Shown here: positions 26,869 to 36,178 of the stretch, in pieces | How the letters are laid out: every line of letters begins with the position of its first letter | How positions within the stretch are numbered: the first letter of the stretch is position 1 | Assembly: GCA_964542255.1 (NCBI GenBank) | Contig: CAZITV010000003.1 | Location: 1-47,765 of the forward strand | Source: CAYMSF01 sp964542255 | GTDB lineage: Bacteria > Verrucomicrobiota > Lentisphaeria > Victivallales > Victivallaceae | DNA length: 47,765 bases | Reading direction: 5' to 3' | The notes under the pieces: generated by a model | What the model saw: only the letters and a program-made list of their open reading frames with translations | Told to the model about the DNA's origin: nothing | Databases searched by the model: none | Program-made: the position numbers and the translations under genes

Positions 26869-27420
26869 ATGTCAGAAATTAAAATCTCAACACCGTTTGA
26901 CGACGCGGTCGTTGCGGAGATGGTCGCCGGACAGCGCGTGCTGTTATCAGGTGTCATTTATACAGCCAGGGATGCCGCGCATAAAAGATTATGCGGCTAC
27001 ATTGACCGCTGTGAACAATTACCTGTAGATCTTAACGGTCAAGTTATATATTTTGTTGGTCCATCCCCTGCCAGGCCAGGACATCCAATTGGTAGTGCGG
27101 GGCCAACGACTAGTTACCGTATGGACGCCTATTCCCCATCACTTATTGCTTATGCAGGATTAAAGGGGATGATTGGCAAGGGCGCCAGAGATATATCCGT
27201 CATCAACGCCATGAAAAAACATAAATGTGTTTATTTCGCTGCGACCGGCGGTGCTGCGGCATTAATAGCTAAATGTATTATTTCGGCTGAAGTTATTTTA
27301 TTTAATGATTTAGGCGCTGAGGCCATTCACCGTCTGGTTGTTAAAGACCTGCCATTAATTGTTGCTACTGACTCATTTGGTTGTGATTTATACTCGACTG
27401 CCAGAACAATTGTTCCGTAG
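26869..27420 (+). CDS. Class I fumarate hydratase, beta subunit
   Basis: 183 aa starting MSEIKISTPFDDAVVAEM 5 nt after the alpha-subunit stop, with GGAG 11 nt upstream of the ATG. Characteristic blocks are AGQRVLLSGVIYTARDAAHKR, GPTTSYRMDAYSP, GMIGKGARD and YFAATGGAAALIAKCI. It is the swivelling C-terminal half that is fused to the alpha half in E. coli FumA; here the two are separate genes, as in many anaerobes. Same caveat on fumarase versus tartrate dehydratase. Confidence 0.88.
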   Translation: MSEIKISTPFDDAVVAEMVAGQRVLLSGVIYTARDAAHKRLCGYIDRCEQLPVDLNGQVIYFVGPSPARPGHPIGSAGPTTSYRMDAYSPSLIAYAGLKGMIGKGARDISVINAMKKHKCVYFAATGGAAALIAKCIISAEVILFNDLGAEAIHRLVVKDLPLIVATDSFGCDLYSTARTIVP

Positions 27421-27499
27421 CATGTCTATTGCTAAACGAATGAAGTTTTACAGCGACAAGTAAACGTTCAAAAAATAGAAATTTATGTGTTACTTATAG

Positions 27500-27527
27500 T
27501 TGTTTTTTTCGAAAGATAAGGCATATT
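27500..27527 (+). promoter_or_regulatory. Possible tRNA-Arg promoter
   Basis: TTGTTT (27500-27505) and CATATT (27522-27527) with 16-bp spacing lie about 12 bp upstream of the tRNA. Weak match in AT-rich DNA. Confidence 0.25.
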
Positions 27528-27539
27528 TTACCTGTGCTT

Positions 27540-27615
27540 GCCCCGGTAGCTCAGAGGATAGAGCATCTGACTTCTAATCAGGTGGTCGCAGGTTCAATTC
27601 CTGCCCGGGGTACCA
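27540..27615 (+). tRNA. tRNA-Arg (anticodon UCU)
   Basis: A complete cloverleaf. The acceptor arms GCCCCGG and CCGGGGT pair with a G-U at position 1-72. The D-arm is GCTC/GAGC. The anticodon stem TCTGA/TCAGG encloses loop CTTCTAA with anticodon TCT at 27573-27575. The T-arm GCAGG/CCTGC encloses TTCAATT. The discriminator is A, and CCA is encoded (27613-27615). It reads AGA/AGG codons. Confidence 0.96.
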
Positions 27616-27700
27616 TTTATTTAATTGCACTAATTTTAATAATCCATTTATATTTTTCGCTATTAAAGTTTAGCGATTAATAAAATAATATAGGTAAAAC

Positions 27701-28504
27701 GTGGCGGCAAGAACACAAAAAACTGATACACAACAGAATCGGAAAGGACGCGAACAAGCGGTCAGAGTGTCTATATTCTTGACTCTGCTGGCGGTTATTG
27801 CGATATCTTGTTTTTTTGGTTTTAGATATGTCGCCAATGCGCTTTTTGCCGGCAATGGGCGCTTTATTCTGCAGCGCATTGAGTTTAATAGTTCTGGCTG
27901 GTGGGACGGGAAAAATAAATTAGTCGCTGAAAAACTTGGCTTGACTATTGGGCGGGATAACCTTTTTAGCTTAAATCTCGGTGAGTTGCGCCAAAAATTA
28001 TTAAAACGAATTGCTAATTTAGAGACAGTTAGTGTAATGCGCATTCTGCCGGATACTTTAACTATTAATGCTGTAGAGCGTATCCCGCGTGCATTTATTG
28101 CCAACAACCGTTCCAATTGGGTAGTTGATGAAAAGGCGGTTATATTAAATCGCAAGTATTGCAATAATGTCAATCAGGATATGCCAGTCATATTGGGGCT
28201 TGACAATAAGAATTCAATCGTTGAGGGTATGGATTTACCTGATATTTTGCCAGCGTTGGAATTGATTATGCTGGCGGTTAGAAATTTCCCGGAATTGAAA
28301 ATTTCTGCTGTTAGTATTCGTAATCAGGAACAGTTAACGGTAAAATTACAATACAAAGAACGTCCGTATGAAGCAGTTATGCCACGGAAAAAACTAAATT
28401 TTCTATTGGTTGTCTTGCAGAGTGCCATAGTACAAGCTCAAACAAGTGGAGATACACGCTGCTCAATTAATTTAAATTACAATGGCAACGCTGTTTTGAA
28501 GTAA
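27701..28504 (+). CDS. ftsQ: FtsQ/DivIB-like cell division protein
   Basis: 267 aa from a GTG start with AGG upstream. A short basic cytoplasmic N-terminus is followed by one membrane helix at about residues 24-44 (IFLTLLAVIAISCFFGF). An extracytoplasmic POTRA-like domain (FILQRIEFNSS, then LETVSVMRILPDTLTINAVERIPRA) comes next, then a FtsQ-like domain with WVVDEKAVILNR. This layout is that of FtsQ, a divisome scaffold protein. The sequence is divergent and the gene is not next to ftsA/ftsZ or murC, so the call rests on architecture and the POTRA motifs. Confidence 0.72.
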   Translation: MAARTQKTDTQQNRKGREQAVRVSIFLTLLAVIAISCFFGFRYVANALFAGNGRFILQRIEFNSSGWWDGKNKLVAEKLGLTIGRDNLFSLNLGELRQKLLKRIANLETVSVMRILPDTLTINAVERIPRAFIANNRSNWVVDEKAVILNRKYCNNVNQDMPVILGLDNKNSIVEGMDLPDILPALELIMLAVRNFPELKISAVSIRNQEQLTVKLQYKERPYEAVMPRKKLNFLLVVLQSAIVQAQTSGDTRCSINLNYNGNAVLK

Positions 28505-28600
28505 CGTTTAATATGGTTTTGCGCGTCCAGTGTCTCATTATTTTTTGCAAAGTTTAACAATAATGTTAAACAAAAATTTTAAATATGAAGGTAAATAGCA

Positions 28601-30166
28601 ATGAAAAAGGTTTTAATCCCGACAAAATTAGATAAGTTTGCTGCAAAAATCTTATTAGACAAAGGCTTCAATGTCGTACTAGATGCAGAAACGCCGTTTG
28701 ATGTACTGACCGAAAAAAATTCTGATGCTGAAGTTTTAATTGTGCGTAGTGAAAAAGTGACCCAGAAAATTATTGATGCATTGCCACAATTGCGTCTGGT
28801 AGTCCGCGCCGGAGCCGGTTATGACACAATTGATACTAAATATGCCAGACGGAAAAACATCGATGTTATGAATACTCCTGGCGCCAATTCTAACGCTGTT
28901 GCTGAAGAAGTTGTTGCCATGATGTTGGCAGTATCACGTTTTGTTGTCGAAGGTGATATGACAACTCGTGCAGGATTATGGGAAAAGAACCGGATGTTGG
29001 GTTCTGAACTGACTGGTAAGACCATCGGCATTTTGGGACTGGGGAACATTGGCCGTCTTCTAGTAAAGCGTCTCGCCGGTTTTGAAATGAGGTTTTTGGG
29101 ATATGACCCAATGTTAGCGCCGGCAATGGCAGAAAAACTTGGTGTTGAACTCTGTTCCGTTGAAAAAATCTTTGCTGAGTCGGACTTTATTTCTTTGCAT
29201 ATTCCTGAAAATAGTGAAACTAAAGGAATGGTCAATCAAAAGCTTTTTGCAACGATGAAAAGCGGGGCAGTGCTTGTTAATTGCGCACGCTCGGGGGTTA
29301 TTAATGAAGATGATTTAAGAGAAGCCAAGAAAAACAAAAAAATTATTTTTGCAACTGATGTTTATCCTAAAGATGAACCCGGTGTAAAACCAGTTGCCGA
29401 CATAGCTGATTTGATGTTGCCGCATCTCGGAGCAAATACTAAGGAAGCTAATCTTGAAGCTGCCAAACGTGCGGCAACACAAACCATTGAGTATTTTGAA
29501 CAAGGAATTACCAATAGTGTTGTAAATAAGGGGATCCCAGACGGATTAGATGCCAGCTACCAGCGCTTGGCGTTTGCTTTAGCAGGTTTAGTGCGTAACT
29601 ACTTGGGCCGTGATGTCAATCCAACCCGTATTGAGACTAGCTTCTATGGAGAATTGCGCCAGTACGCAAAATGGATGACTTCTCCAATTACTGCCGGCAT
29701 TGCAGCAGAATTTGATCCATTCTTGGATTTTTCTGAAGCTGAAAAATTTCTCAAAGGGCGCGGAATTGAATTGGTTAATCGTGAAACGGATGAAACCAAG
29801 CATTATGGTGAAGCGATGACCATTGATTTACTGGCAGGCGAAAACAGAATTAGCGCGCGAGGAACTATTACGGAAAACAACTTGATGGTTTCCAGGGTTA
29901 ATGATTATGATAAACTCTATTTAGAACCATCTGGCTACAATCTTTTCGTTGAATACAGTGATGCGCCTGGCGTAATTGGAAAAATTGCCAGCATATTAGG
30001 CGAAAAGAAAATTAATATTATTGACATTCGTGCGCCTCAGGATCTTAAAACCGGCTGTTCACTTGCTGTAATTAAAACTAATGTTGAAGTACCGAAAGAG
30101 CTAATTGAAAAAATTAGTGTACAGGTAAAAGCTATTGTTGCTTTTGATTTTTCTTGTCTTAGCTGA
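28601..30166 (+). CDS. serA: D-3-phosphoglycerate dehydrogenase
   Basis: 521 aa, the long type with substrate-binding, NAD-binding, intervening (ASB) and ACT domains. The Rossmann motif GILGLGNIGRLL begins at residue 143. Catalytic residues are R230 (NCARSGVINE), E259 (PKDEPG) and H275 (LPHLGANT). The C-terminal ~70 residues (VEYSDAPGVIGKIASILG) form an ACT domain that usually binds serine for feedback control. First step of serine biosynthesis from 3-phosphoglycerate. Complete and typical; AAGG upstream of the ATG. Confidence 0.94.
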   Translation: MKKVLIPTKLDKFAAKILLDKGFNVVLDAETPFDVLTEKNSDAEVLIVRSEKVTQKIIDALPQLRLVVRAGAGYDTIDTKYARRKNIDVMNTPGANSNAVAEEVVAMMLAVSRFVVEGDMTTRAGLWEKNRMLGSELTGKTIGILGLGNIGRLLVKRLAGFEMRFLGYDPMLAPAMAEKLGVELCSVEKIFAESDFISLHIPENSETKGMVNQKLFATMKSGAVLVNCARSGVINEDDLREAKKNKKIIFATDVYPKDEPGVKPVADIADLMLPHLGANTKEANLEAAKRAATQTIEYFEQGITNSVVNKGIPDGLDASYQRLAFALAGLVRNYLGRDVNPTRIETSFYGELRQYAKWMTSPITAGIAAEFDPFLDFSEAEKFLKGRGIELVNRETDETKHYGEAMTIDLLAGENRISARGTITENNLMVSRVNDYDKLYLEPSGYNLFVEYSDAPGVIGKIASILGEKKINIIDIRAPQDLKTGCSLAVIKTNVEVPKELIEKISVQVKAIVAFDFSCLS

Positions 30167-30282
30167 AGATGTTAGATAATCGGCAGCGGTTGATTTATTT
30201 ATGGCAACAAAGACAGTTGTATGTTGGCGGTTGAAAGATGTTATCACGACTGTTTATGACAGCAATATCTTGAGAATTTGAC

Positions 30283-31086
30283 ATGAAGTATATTCGTTTT
30301 AAAAATGATTTATATCCTAACGGTTGTTTGGGTGTTATTGAAAATAGCATTGTTAAATTACTTGCCGGAACTTTCTTTGAAGGCAATCTGCGGGAAACTG
30401 GAGAGACAGTTCCAATTAGTTCAATTACAACATTCCTCCCGCCTGTATCACCGCCTAACATAATCGCAATTGGAAAAAATTATGCCGACCATTGCCGGGA
30501 GTTTGACGCTGTATTGCCTTCAGCACCAATTGTTTTTATTAAAGCAAACAGTTCGCTCATTGCCCATAATGATGCTATTGTGTTGCCAACTAATTACCCT
30601 GAACAAGTCGACTTTGAAGCTGAACTGGCGGTTGTGATTGGTAATTCGGCCAGCTATGTTAGTGAAGATGACGCAATGAATTATGTCTTGGGATTTACTT
30701 GTGCCAATGATATTTCAGCGCGGGATGTTCAATTAAAGCTTGATACGCAGTGGGCCAGGGGCAAATCTTTTGATACGTTCTGCCCATTGGGGCCTTTGCT
30801 GAATACTGATATCAGTAATCTAAATGATTTACATATAAAATTGCGTCTTAATGGGGAAATTATGCAAAATCAGCCAGTATCAGATATGATTTTTTCCATT
30901 AGAAAAATCATATCTTATCTGTCCGCCGGCATGACGCTTTTGCCTGGTACTGTGATTTTAACTGGTACTCCCAGCGGGGTTGGAATGGCAAGAAAACCAC
31001 AGCGCTTTCTGCACAGCGGTGATGTTGTCGAGGTAGAAATAGACCAAATCGGTGTGCTGAGAAATCGGGTTATAAATAAACTATAA
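30283..31086 (+). CDS. Fumarylacetoacetate hydrolase family protein
   Basis: 267 aa FAH-fold enzyme. IIAIGKNYADHCREF begins the domain; metal ligands are E112 and E114 in DFEAELAVVIG and D143 in CANDISARDVQ. TLLPGTVILTGTPSGVG is the usual C-terminal signature. Family members hydrolyse or decarboxylate 2,4-diketo acids or isomerise related compounds. Downstream are a KDG-kinase-like gene (30 nt away) and a KDPG aldolase gene, so action on a 2,4-diketo-3-deoxy sugar acid is a reasonable inference. The substrate cannot be read from the sequence. Confidence 0.85.
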   Translation: MKYIRFKNDLYPNGCLGVIENSIVKLLAGTFFEGNLRETGETVPISSITTFLPPVSPPNIIAIGKNYADHCREFDAVLPSAPIVFIKANSSLIAHNDAIVLPTNYPEQVDFEAELAVVIGNSASYVSEDDAMNYVLGFTCANDISARDVQLKLDTQWARGKSFDTFCPLGPLLNTDISNLNDLHIKLRLNGEIMQNQPVSDMIFSIRKIISYLSAGMTLLPGTVILTGTPSGVGMARKPQRFLHSGDVVEVEIDQIGVLRNRVINKL

Positions 31087-31116
31087 TATAATTAACGATA
31101 TATTGCGAGGTAATCA

Positions 31117-32217
31117 ATGCAGGTTTTGAATGTCAAGTCGGCTGATAGTTGTAAATACGATATTCTTTCTCTGGGGGAAATTATGTTACGTTTGGACCCT
31201 GGTGATGGCAGAGTGCATACCGCCAGGGAATTCAAGGCGTGGGAGGGTGGCGGTGAATACAATGTCGCGCGCGGTTTGCGCCGCTGTTTTAAACAACGTG
31301 CCGCAGTCGTAACGGCTTTTGCCGATAATCAGATTGGACGGTTATTAGAAGATTTTATTTTGCAGGGTGGCGTCGATACAGCATTGATAAAATGGGTACC
31401 TTACGACGGCATTGGCCGCAGTGTGCGGAATGGGCTTAATTTTACTGAACGCGGTTTTGGTTGTCGCGGTGCGCAAGGGTGTTCTGACCGCGGGAATACA
31501 GCGGCTTCACAGCTAAAGAAAGGTGACATCAATTGGGAGAAAATTTTCGGTGAGTATGGTGTCCGTTGGTTCCATACTGGGGGGATATTTGCGGCTTTAT
31601 CGGAAACAACCCAGGATGTGATTATTGAAGCAATGCATGTAGCCAAGAAATACGGCACAATTGTTTCCTACGACTTAAACTATCGTCCTTCACTGTGGAA
31701 ATCTATTGGAGGCAAAGGGAAAGCCCAGGAAGTTAACCGGAAAATTGCACAATATGTTGATGTGATGATTGGAAACGAAGAGGATTTTACCGCAAGTCTT
31801 GGTTTTGACATTGATGGTGTTGATGACAATCTTGTTGAACTTGAAACTGCCAGCTTTAAGAAAATGATCAACAAAGCAGTTGCAGCCTATCCTAATTTTA
31901 AAGTTGTCGCAACAACTTTACGCTCAGTTAAAAGCGCAACTATCAATGATTGGGGAGCTATTTGTTGGGCAAAGGGAGAATTTTGTGAGGCGATTCACCG
32001 CTCAAATTTAGAAATATTTGACCGTGTTGGAGGCGGCGACAGCTTTGCATCAGGTTTGATTTATGGTTTTATGAAAACTGGTTGTGCTGACAAAGCTGTA
32101 AATTATGGTGCTGCACATGGTGCTTTGGCAATGACTACTCCTGGCGATACTTCAATGGCATCAGTTGAAGAAGTTGAAAAAATTATGGTTGGCGGTGGTG
32201 CCAGAGTTGAGCGTTAA
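31117..32217 (+). CDS. PfkB-family carbohydrate kinase, probable 2-keto-3-deoxygluconate kinase
   Basis: 366 aa ribokinase-like fold. The N-terminus contains ILSLGEIMLRLDPGDGRV, and the C-terminal PfkB signature is DRVGGGDSFASGLIYGF with the catalytic Asp in GGGDS. WFHTGGIFAALSE and YDLNYRPSLW are typical of KDG kinases. Expected reaction: ATP-dependent phosphorylation of 2-keto-3-deoxygluconate to KDPG, the substrate of the aldolase encoded next, 23 nt downstream. An AGG ribosome site precedes the ATG. The adjacent aldolase makes the specificity call fairly good. Confidence 0.85.
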   Translation: MQVLNVKSADSCKYDILSLGEIMLRLDPGDGRVHTAREFKAWEGGGEYNVARGLRRCFKQRAAVVTAFADNQIGRLLEDFILQGGVDTALIKWVPYDGIGRSVRNGLNFTERGFGCRGAQGCSDRGNTAASQLKKGDINWEKIFGEYGVRWFHTGGIFAALSETTQDVIIEAMHVAKKYGTIVSYDLNYRPSLWKSIGGKGKAQEVNRKIAQYVDVMIGNEEDFTASLGFDIDGVDDNLVELETASFKKMINKAVAAYPNFKVVATTLRSVKSATINDWGAICWAKGEFCEAIHRSNLEIFDRVGGGDSFASGLIYGFMKTGCADKAVNYGAAHGALAMTTPGDTSMASVEEVEKIMVGGGARVER

Positions 32218-32240
32218 ACAATGACATTTTTGAGGTAACT

Positions 32241-32903
32241 ATGGATTCCTATAAAGAAAAAACTTTAGCCACAGTGCAAGCATTGTCACAAATTAAAATT
32301 ATTCCAGTATTAGCTCTTGAAACGGTTGCTGACGGAGTTAAAATTTGCGAACTTTTTGCTAAATTAGGTTTAATGGGTGCAGAAATTACTTTCCGTACCA
32401 ACGCTGCCCCTGAAATCATTAAAGAAGTTTCTAATCAATTTCCTGATTTAGTTATTGGAGCTGGCACTATTTTGAACATAGCAGATTTACACAGGGCCTT
32501 TACCGCAGGCGCTAAATTTGCCGTCGCCCCAGGTTTTAATCCAAATGTGCTTAGTGAAGCAGTTAAAGCTAATTTTGCATTTTCTCCCGGTGTGTGTACG
32601 CCTTCTGAAGTTGAGCAGGCATATGAAATAGGTGCAACTCTATTGAAGTTTTTCCCTGCAGAAGCGGCTGGCGGTATAAATATGCTTAAATCAATTATTG
32701 CTCCTTATAAACACCTTGGTATAAAGTTCATGCCAACAGGCGGTATCACGGCAACTAACGCAGGGGATTATCTTTCAATTCCTGATGTAGTTGCGGTTGG
32801 CGGTACTTGGCTTGGCAAAAGCGCTGATATCTCCTCAGGCAAATGGTCAGAGATTGCAGCGAGCATAAAAGATGCGGTACTCATGGCATCACAATATCGT
32901 TAA
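32241..32903 (+). CDS. eda: KDPG/KHG aldolase
   Basis: 220 aa class I aldolase of the Eda family. The Schiff-base lysine is K136 in LLKFFPAEAAGG; the base E48 lies in GAEITFRT. VAPGFNPNVLSEA and FMPTGGI are conserved. It splits 2-keto-3-deoxy-6-phosphogluconate into pyruvate and glyceraldehyde 3-phosphate. With the kinase upstream it forms the last two steps of uronate/sugar-acid degradation. Last gene of this three-gene set; no clear terminator hairpin follows. Confidence 0.92.
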   Translation: MDSYKEKTLATVQALSQIKIIPVLALETVADGVKICELFAKLGLMGAEITFRTNAAPEIIKEVSNQFPDLVIGAGTILNIADLHRAFTAGAKFAVAPGFNPNVLSEAVKANFAFSPGVCTPSEVEQAYEIGATLLKFFPAEAAGGINMLKSIIAPYKHLGIKFMPTGGITATNAGDYLSIPDVVAVGGTWLGKSADISSGKWSEIAASIKDAVLMASQYR

Positions 32904-33095
32904 TTGTATTTAACTAAGTTTATTTATAAAATAATCAGACCTGTTTTGAGATAATCACGCGCTCTTTTTCGCCAATTATGTCACATTTTAAATCAAATTG
33001 CAATAATTACTCGACTCTGATAGAACTTCTGAATATAATAAATCAATTTTGTGGATGTGTCGTGTTATTTAAAAACGAAAACGGCTGGAATAAAT

Positions 33096-33440
33096 ATGGA
33101 TAGTAGTATAATTAAAACAGTGGCACTTCTGACCATGTCAAATATATTTATGACTTTTGCTTGGTATGGACATTTAAAAACTCTCGCCAACAAGCCTTTA
33201 ATGATTGCGATATTAATCAGTTGGGGAATCGCATTTTTTGAATACGTCCTTCAGGTACCAGCGAATCGAATAGGACATGGCACAATGAGTTTGGCTCAAT
33301 TAAAAATCTTGCAGGAAGTTATTACTTTGAGTATATTTGTTCCATTTGCGTTTTTTTATATGAAAGAAGGTGTCAAGCTTAACTATGTTTGGGCCGGATT
33401 ATGCATCATAGGGGCAGTTTACTTTATTTTTAAAAAATAG
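33096..33440 (+). CDS. DUF486/DMT-family small membrane protein
   Basis: 114 aa from the ATG at 33096, with GGAA 5 nt upstream; this gives the usual family length, whereas the upstream ATG at 33051 adds an unsupported tail. Four hydrophobic helices are visible (VALLTMSNIFMTFAWYGHL; MIAILISWGIAFFEYVLQV; ITLSIFVPFAFFYM; AGLCIIGAVYFIF). VPANRIGHG and FAWYGHLK are DUF486 hallmarks. Function unknown; the fold is drug/metabolite-transporter-like. Separate from its neighbours. Confidence 0.85.
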   Translation: MDSSIIKTVALLTMSNIFMTFAWYGHLKTLANKPLMIAILISWGIAFFEYVLQVPANRIGHGTMSLAQLKILQEVITLSIFVPFAFFYMKEGVKLNYVWAGLCIIGAVYFIFKK

Positions 33441-33561
33441 TATTTTATTATTATATTAAGTTTCATGGAAGGTATTTATTATAAGCGATTTCTGTGTTAT
33501 TTAATTCGATTCAATAGGATTGGTTATAATACCAGTGTTTGCTTTTTTACAGGATTTGTTC

Positions 33562-35514
33562 ATGATTGATTTTCAAAATGTATCTAAAAGCTACGGCGGC
33601 CAAATAATTCTAAATTCTGCTAATTTCAGAATTAATCCCGGAGAACGGGTAGGAATAGTTGGCGCTAACGGTTCAGGTAAAAGTACTATTTTAGGTCTTA
33701 TCAGTGGAGAGATTGTTCAGGATAAAGGCGAAGTATTAATGCCAAATGATTATAGTATTGGCTATTTGCGGCAACAGTTGCCTGAACATTTCGGCACAAT
33801 GTCATTGTTGGATTACGCTGCAGATGCCAATCCAAAATTGAGTGCCGCCCTGATTCGATTGCGTGAAATTGAACAACTGCTGCATGAAAATCAAGCCGAT
33901 AAAACTTCACTATTGCGGGAACACGGTGAATTGCAAGCTAATTATGAGCACGCCGGTGGATACCGCCTGCGCAGCGAGGCGGAGGCGGCGTTGTGTGGTT
34001 TAGGCTTTCATCCAAAGGCTTTTTCACATTCACTTAATACGTTTAGTGGTGGCTGGCAAATGCGTGGCGGACTCACCCGTGTTTTGATTGCCAAACCAGA
34101 TATTATGTTACTGGATGAACCTTCAAACTACCTGGATACACCTGCGGTGGAATGGTTGTGTCGATTTTTAAAAGCTTACAATGGAACACTGTTATTAATT
34201 TCACACGATAGATATTTATTGAAAAAGTTAACTGGTATTACATTTGAAGTTAACAGCGGAAAAGTTACTAGATATTCTGGAGATTATGATTTTTATCGCA
34301 GCGAACGAGACTTCAGATTTAAAACTTTAGAAGCTGCCAAACGCAATCAAGATAGGAAACGTGAACAATTAGAGAGAACCATTGAACGGTTCCGTGCAAA
34401 AAATACCAAAGCTGCACAAGCTCAAAGTATGATGAAACGACTCGAAAAAATGGATGTAATTGATATGCCTCAAAGCATGCACTTCTCGGGATCAATTATT
34501 TTACCTACCCCTCCGCAATCAGGCGCAGAAGCGGTGCGTTTGGATGATGTTTGTTTTGCATATAATCCAGAAACAGTTATTCTGGATAATGTGTCATTGC
34601 AGATTGAACGTGGTGACAAAGTTGCAATTATTGGTTATAACGGCACAGGAAAAACAACATTATTGCGGCTGATTGCTGGACGGTTGGCTCCTAATTCAGG
34701 ACGAGTTGTGCTTGGGCATAATATTATTCAAGGCTATCAAGCACAAGAGTTTGCTGATATTTTATCGGCTGAACAGTCAGTTTATGATGTTGTTCGAGCA
34801 GCATTGCCAGAAAATGGTGAACAGAATGCTTTGCAATCTGTTTTAGGTGCATTTGGCTTTTCTGGCGATGCCGTTCACAAACAGGTTAAAGTATTAAGCG
34901 GTGGTGAGAAAATTCGTTTATGCTTCGCTAGAATTTTCGTAAATCCCCCCAATCTATTACTCTTAGATGAACCCACAACACATTTAGATATCGTGGCGCG
35001 CGAGGCTTTGCAGGATGCCTTGTCACAGTATTCCGGCGCATTGTGCTTAGTAAGTCACGATATTGAGTTTATCGGCAATGTTGCCACCTCAATCATTGCG
35101 ATGAAAACTCCAACCGTTAAAAAATATTTTGGCAATTATCAATATTACCAGCAAAAAATATCCGAAGAAATTGGTGGACAAATTCAGTGTGACAATGCAG
35201 GTAATGAGAAAGAAGCAAATGCCGCAAAAGAACGACGTCGCGCCAGGGCAAAATTACGTCAGGAAATTCAGCAGGATAAAAAAAATGCGGAAAAAAAAAT
35301 AGCAATATTGGAAAAACAATTAGAAAGTCTTGAATTGGAGAAAATCCAGTTAACTACACTCTTCTCATCGGGTCAGATTGCCAATTATGCTGAATCAAAC
35401 CGCAGGATGACTTTAATTCAAAAAGAAATTGAACAAATTACCAGCGAATGGGAAGTGACAGCAGAAAAACTTGAATCCATTATGCGGATTAATGCTGAAA
35501 TTCATGCTGAATAA
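33562..35514 (+). CDS. ABC-F family ATP-binding protein
   Basis: 650 aa from the ATG at 33562 (AGGA 7 nt upstream); the frame extends to 33520 without support. Two ABC domains in one chain and no membrane segments. Walker A motifs are GANGSGKST (from residue 34) and GYNGTGKTT (from 358). Signature/Walker B regions are SGGWQMRGGL...LLDEPSNYLD and SGGEKIRLCFA...LLDEPTTHLD. An interdomain linker of charged helices and a C-terminal coiled coil (RQEIQQDKKNAEKKIAILEK) follow the Uup/YheS pattern. Such proteins act on the ribosome rather than in transport; the specific subfamily is not clear. Confidence 0.92.
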   Translation: MIDFQNVSKSYGGQIILNSANFRINPGERVGIVGANGSGKSTILGLISGEIVQDKGEVLMPNDYSIGYLRQQLPEHFGTMSLLDYAADANPKLSAALIRLREIEQLLHENQADKTSLLREHGELQANYEHAGGYRLRSEAEAALCGLGFHPKAFSHSLNTFSGGWQMRGGLTRVLIAKPDIMLLDEPSNYLDTPAVEWLCRFLKAYNGTLLLISHDRYLLKKLTGITFEVNSGKVTRYSGDYDFYRSERDFRFKTLEAAKRNQDRKREQLERTIERFRAKNTKAAQAQSMMKRLEKMDVIDMPQSMHFSGSIILPTPPQSGAEAVRLDDVCFAYNPETVILDNVSLQIERGDKVAIIGYNGTGKTTLLRLIAGRLAPNSGRVVLGHNIIQGYQAQEFADILSAEQSVYDVVRAALPENGEQNALQSVLGAFGFSGDAVHKQVKVLSGGEKIRLCFARIFVNPPNLLLLDEPTTHLDIVAREALQDALSQYSGALCLVSHDIEFIGNVATSIIAMKTPTVKKYFGNYQYYQQKISEEIGGQIQCDNAGNEKEANAAKERRRARAKLRQEIQQDKKNAEKKIAILEKQLESLELEKIQLTTLFSSGQIANYAESNRRMTLIQKEIEQITSEWEVTAEKLESIMRINAEIHAE

Positions 35515-35849
35515 ATGTAAATAATACGAGCAACTATCAAAAAACAGTAAAAAAATTGGTTTATAATGCACCCATTCACCTAATTGGTGCATCGCAGGCT
35601 CTATTTTAAATCTAGTTAATAAACTAGCTTTCGGCTTGAGAATTTGTTTTTTTGTATTATCTTATTCCTTTACAAACTTTAGGTTGCTTTAATTAAGCGA
35701 CTAAATTGAGACCATCGCTTGGTTTATTGTTTAAAAGTGAAGATTTAACGTTATGGTACCAATGCTGAAATTGTTAAGTTTGCTGCCAGATAAATTGTTT
35801 TGGATTTAGTTTAATACATTTGTTTTAACTGCAACGGAGATTAAAGGTT
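35515..35849. other. Intergenic region with two hairpins
   Basis: 335 bases without a gene. ATGCACC (35566-35572) pairs with GGTGCAT (35586-35592) around a 13-nt loop, and CTAGTT (35612-35617) pairs with AACTAG (35622-35627) around AATA. A T-run follows at about 35646-35652 but is 19 nt past the second hairpin, so it is a poor intrinsic terminator. The two stems may be the 3' end of the ABC-F transcript or a small RNA. The rest is AT-rich with nothing recognisable until a CGGAG-like ribosome site before the next gene. Confidence 0.35.
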
Positions 35850-36146
35850 ATGCCTACTTATGAATATATATGCAGTAAATGCGGTCACGAGTTTGATATT
35901 TTTCAACGAATGACCGATTCTTTGCTTAAAGATTGTCCGCATTGTGGCAAAATGGCATTGAAACGAAAAATTGGCACTGGTGCTGGTATTATCTTTAAGG
36001 GTAATGGTTTTTACTGCACAGATTATAGAAAAGAAAGCTATACCAAAGGTGCGGAAAAAGATAAAAATGTTGAAAGTAGTGCAAAATCAGAATCTAAAAG
36101 TGCTGCAGCCGCAAGCACGGCTCCAGCTTCGTCCAGTAAAGATTAG
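35850..36146 (+). CDS. FmdB-family zinc ribbon protein
   Basis: 98 aa. MPTYEYICSKCGHEFDIF opens the FmdB domain; C8, C11, C29 and C32 form a CxxC...CxxC zinc ribbon, followed by the usual GTGAGIIFKGNGFYCTDYR. The last ~30 residues are low-complexity Ser/Ala/Lys. A putative regulatory or nucleic-acid-binding protein; the true function of the family is not established. An unknown membrane protein that also starts with a zinc ribbon follows 32 nt downstream. Confidence 0.88.
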   Translation: MPTYEYICSKCGHEFDIFQRMTDSLLKDCPHCGKMALKRKIGTGAGIIFKGNGFYCTDYRKESYTKGAEKDKNVESSAKSESKSAAAASTAPASSSKD

Positions 36147-36178
36147 ATTATCAATTTTAACTTTTAAAGGCTGTAAAA

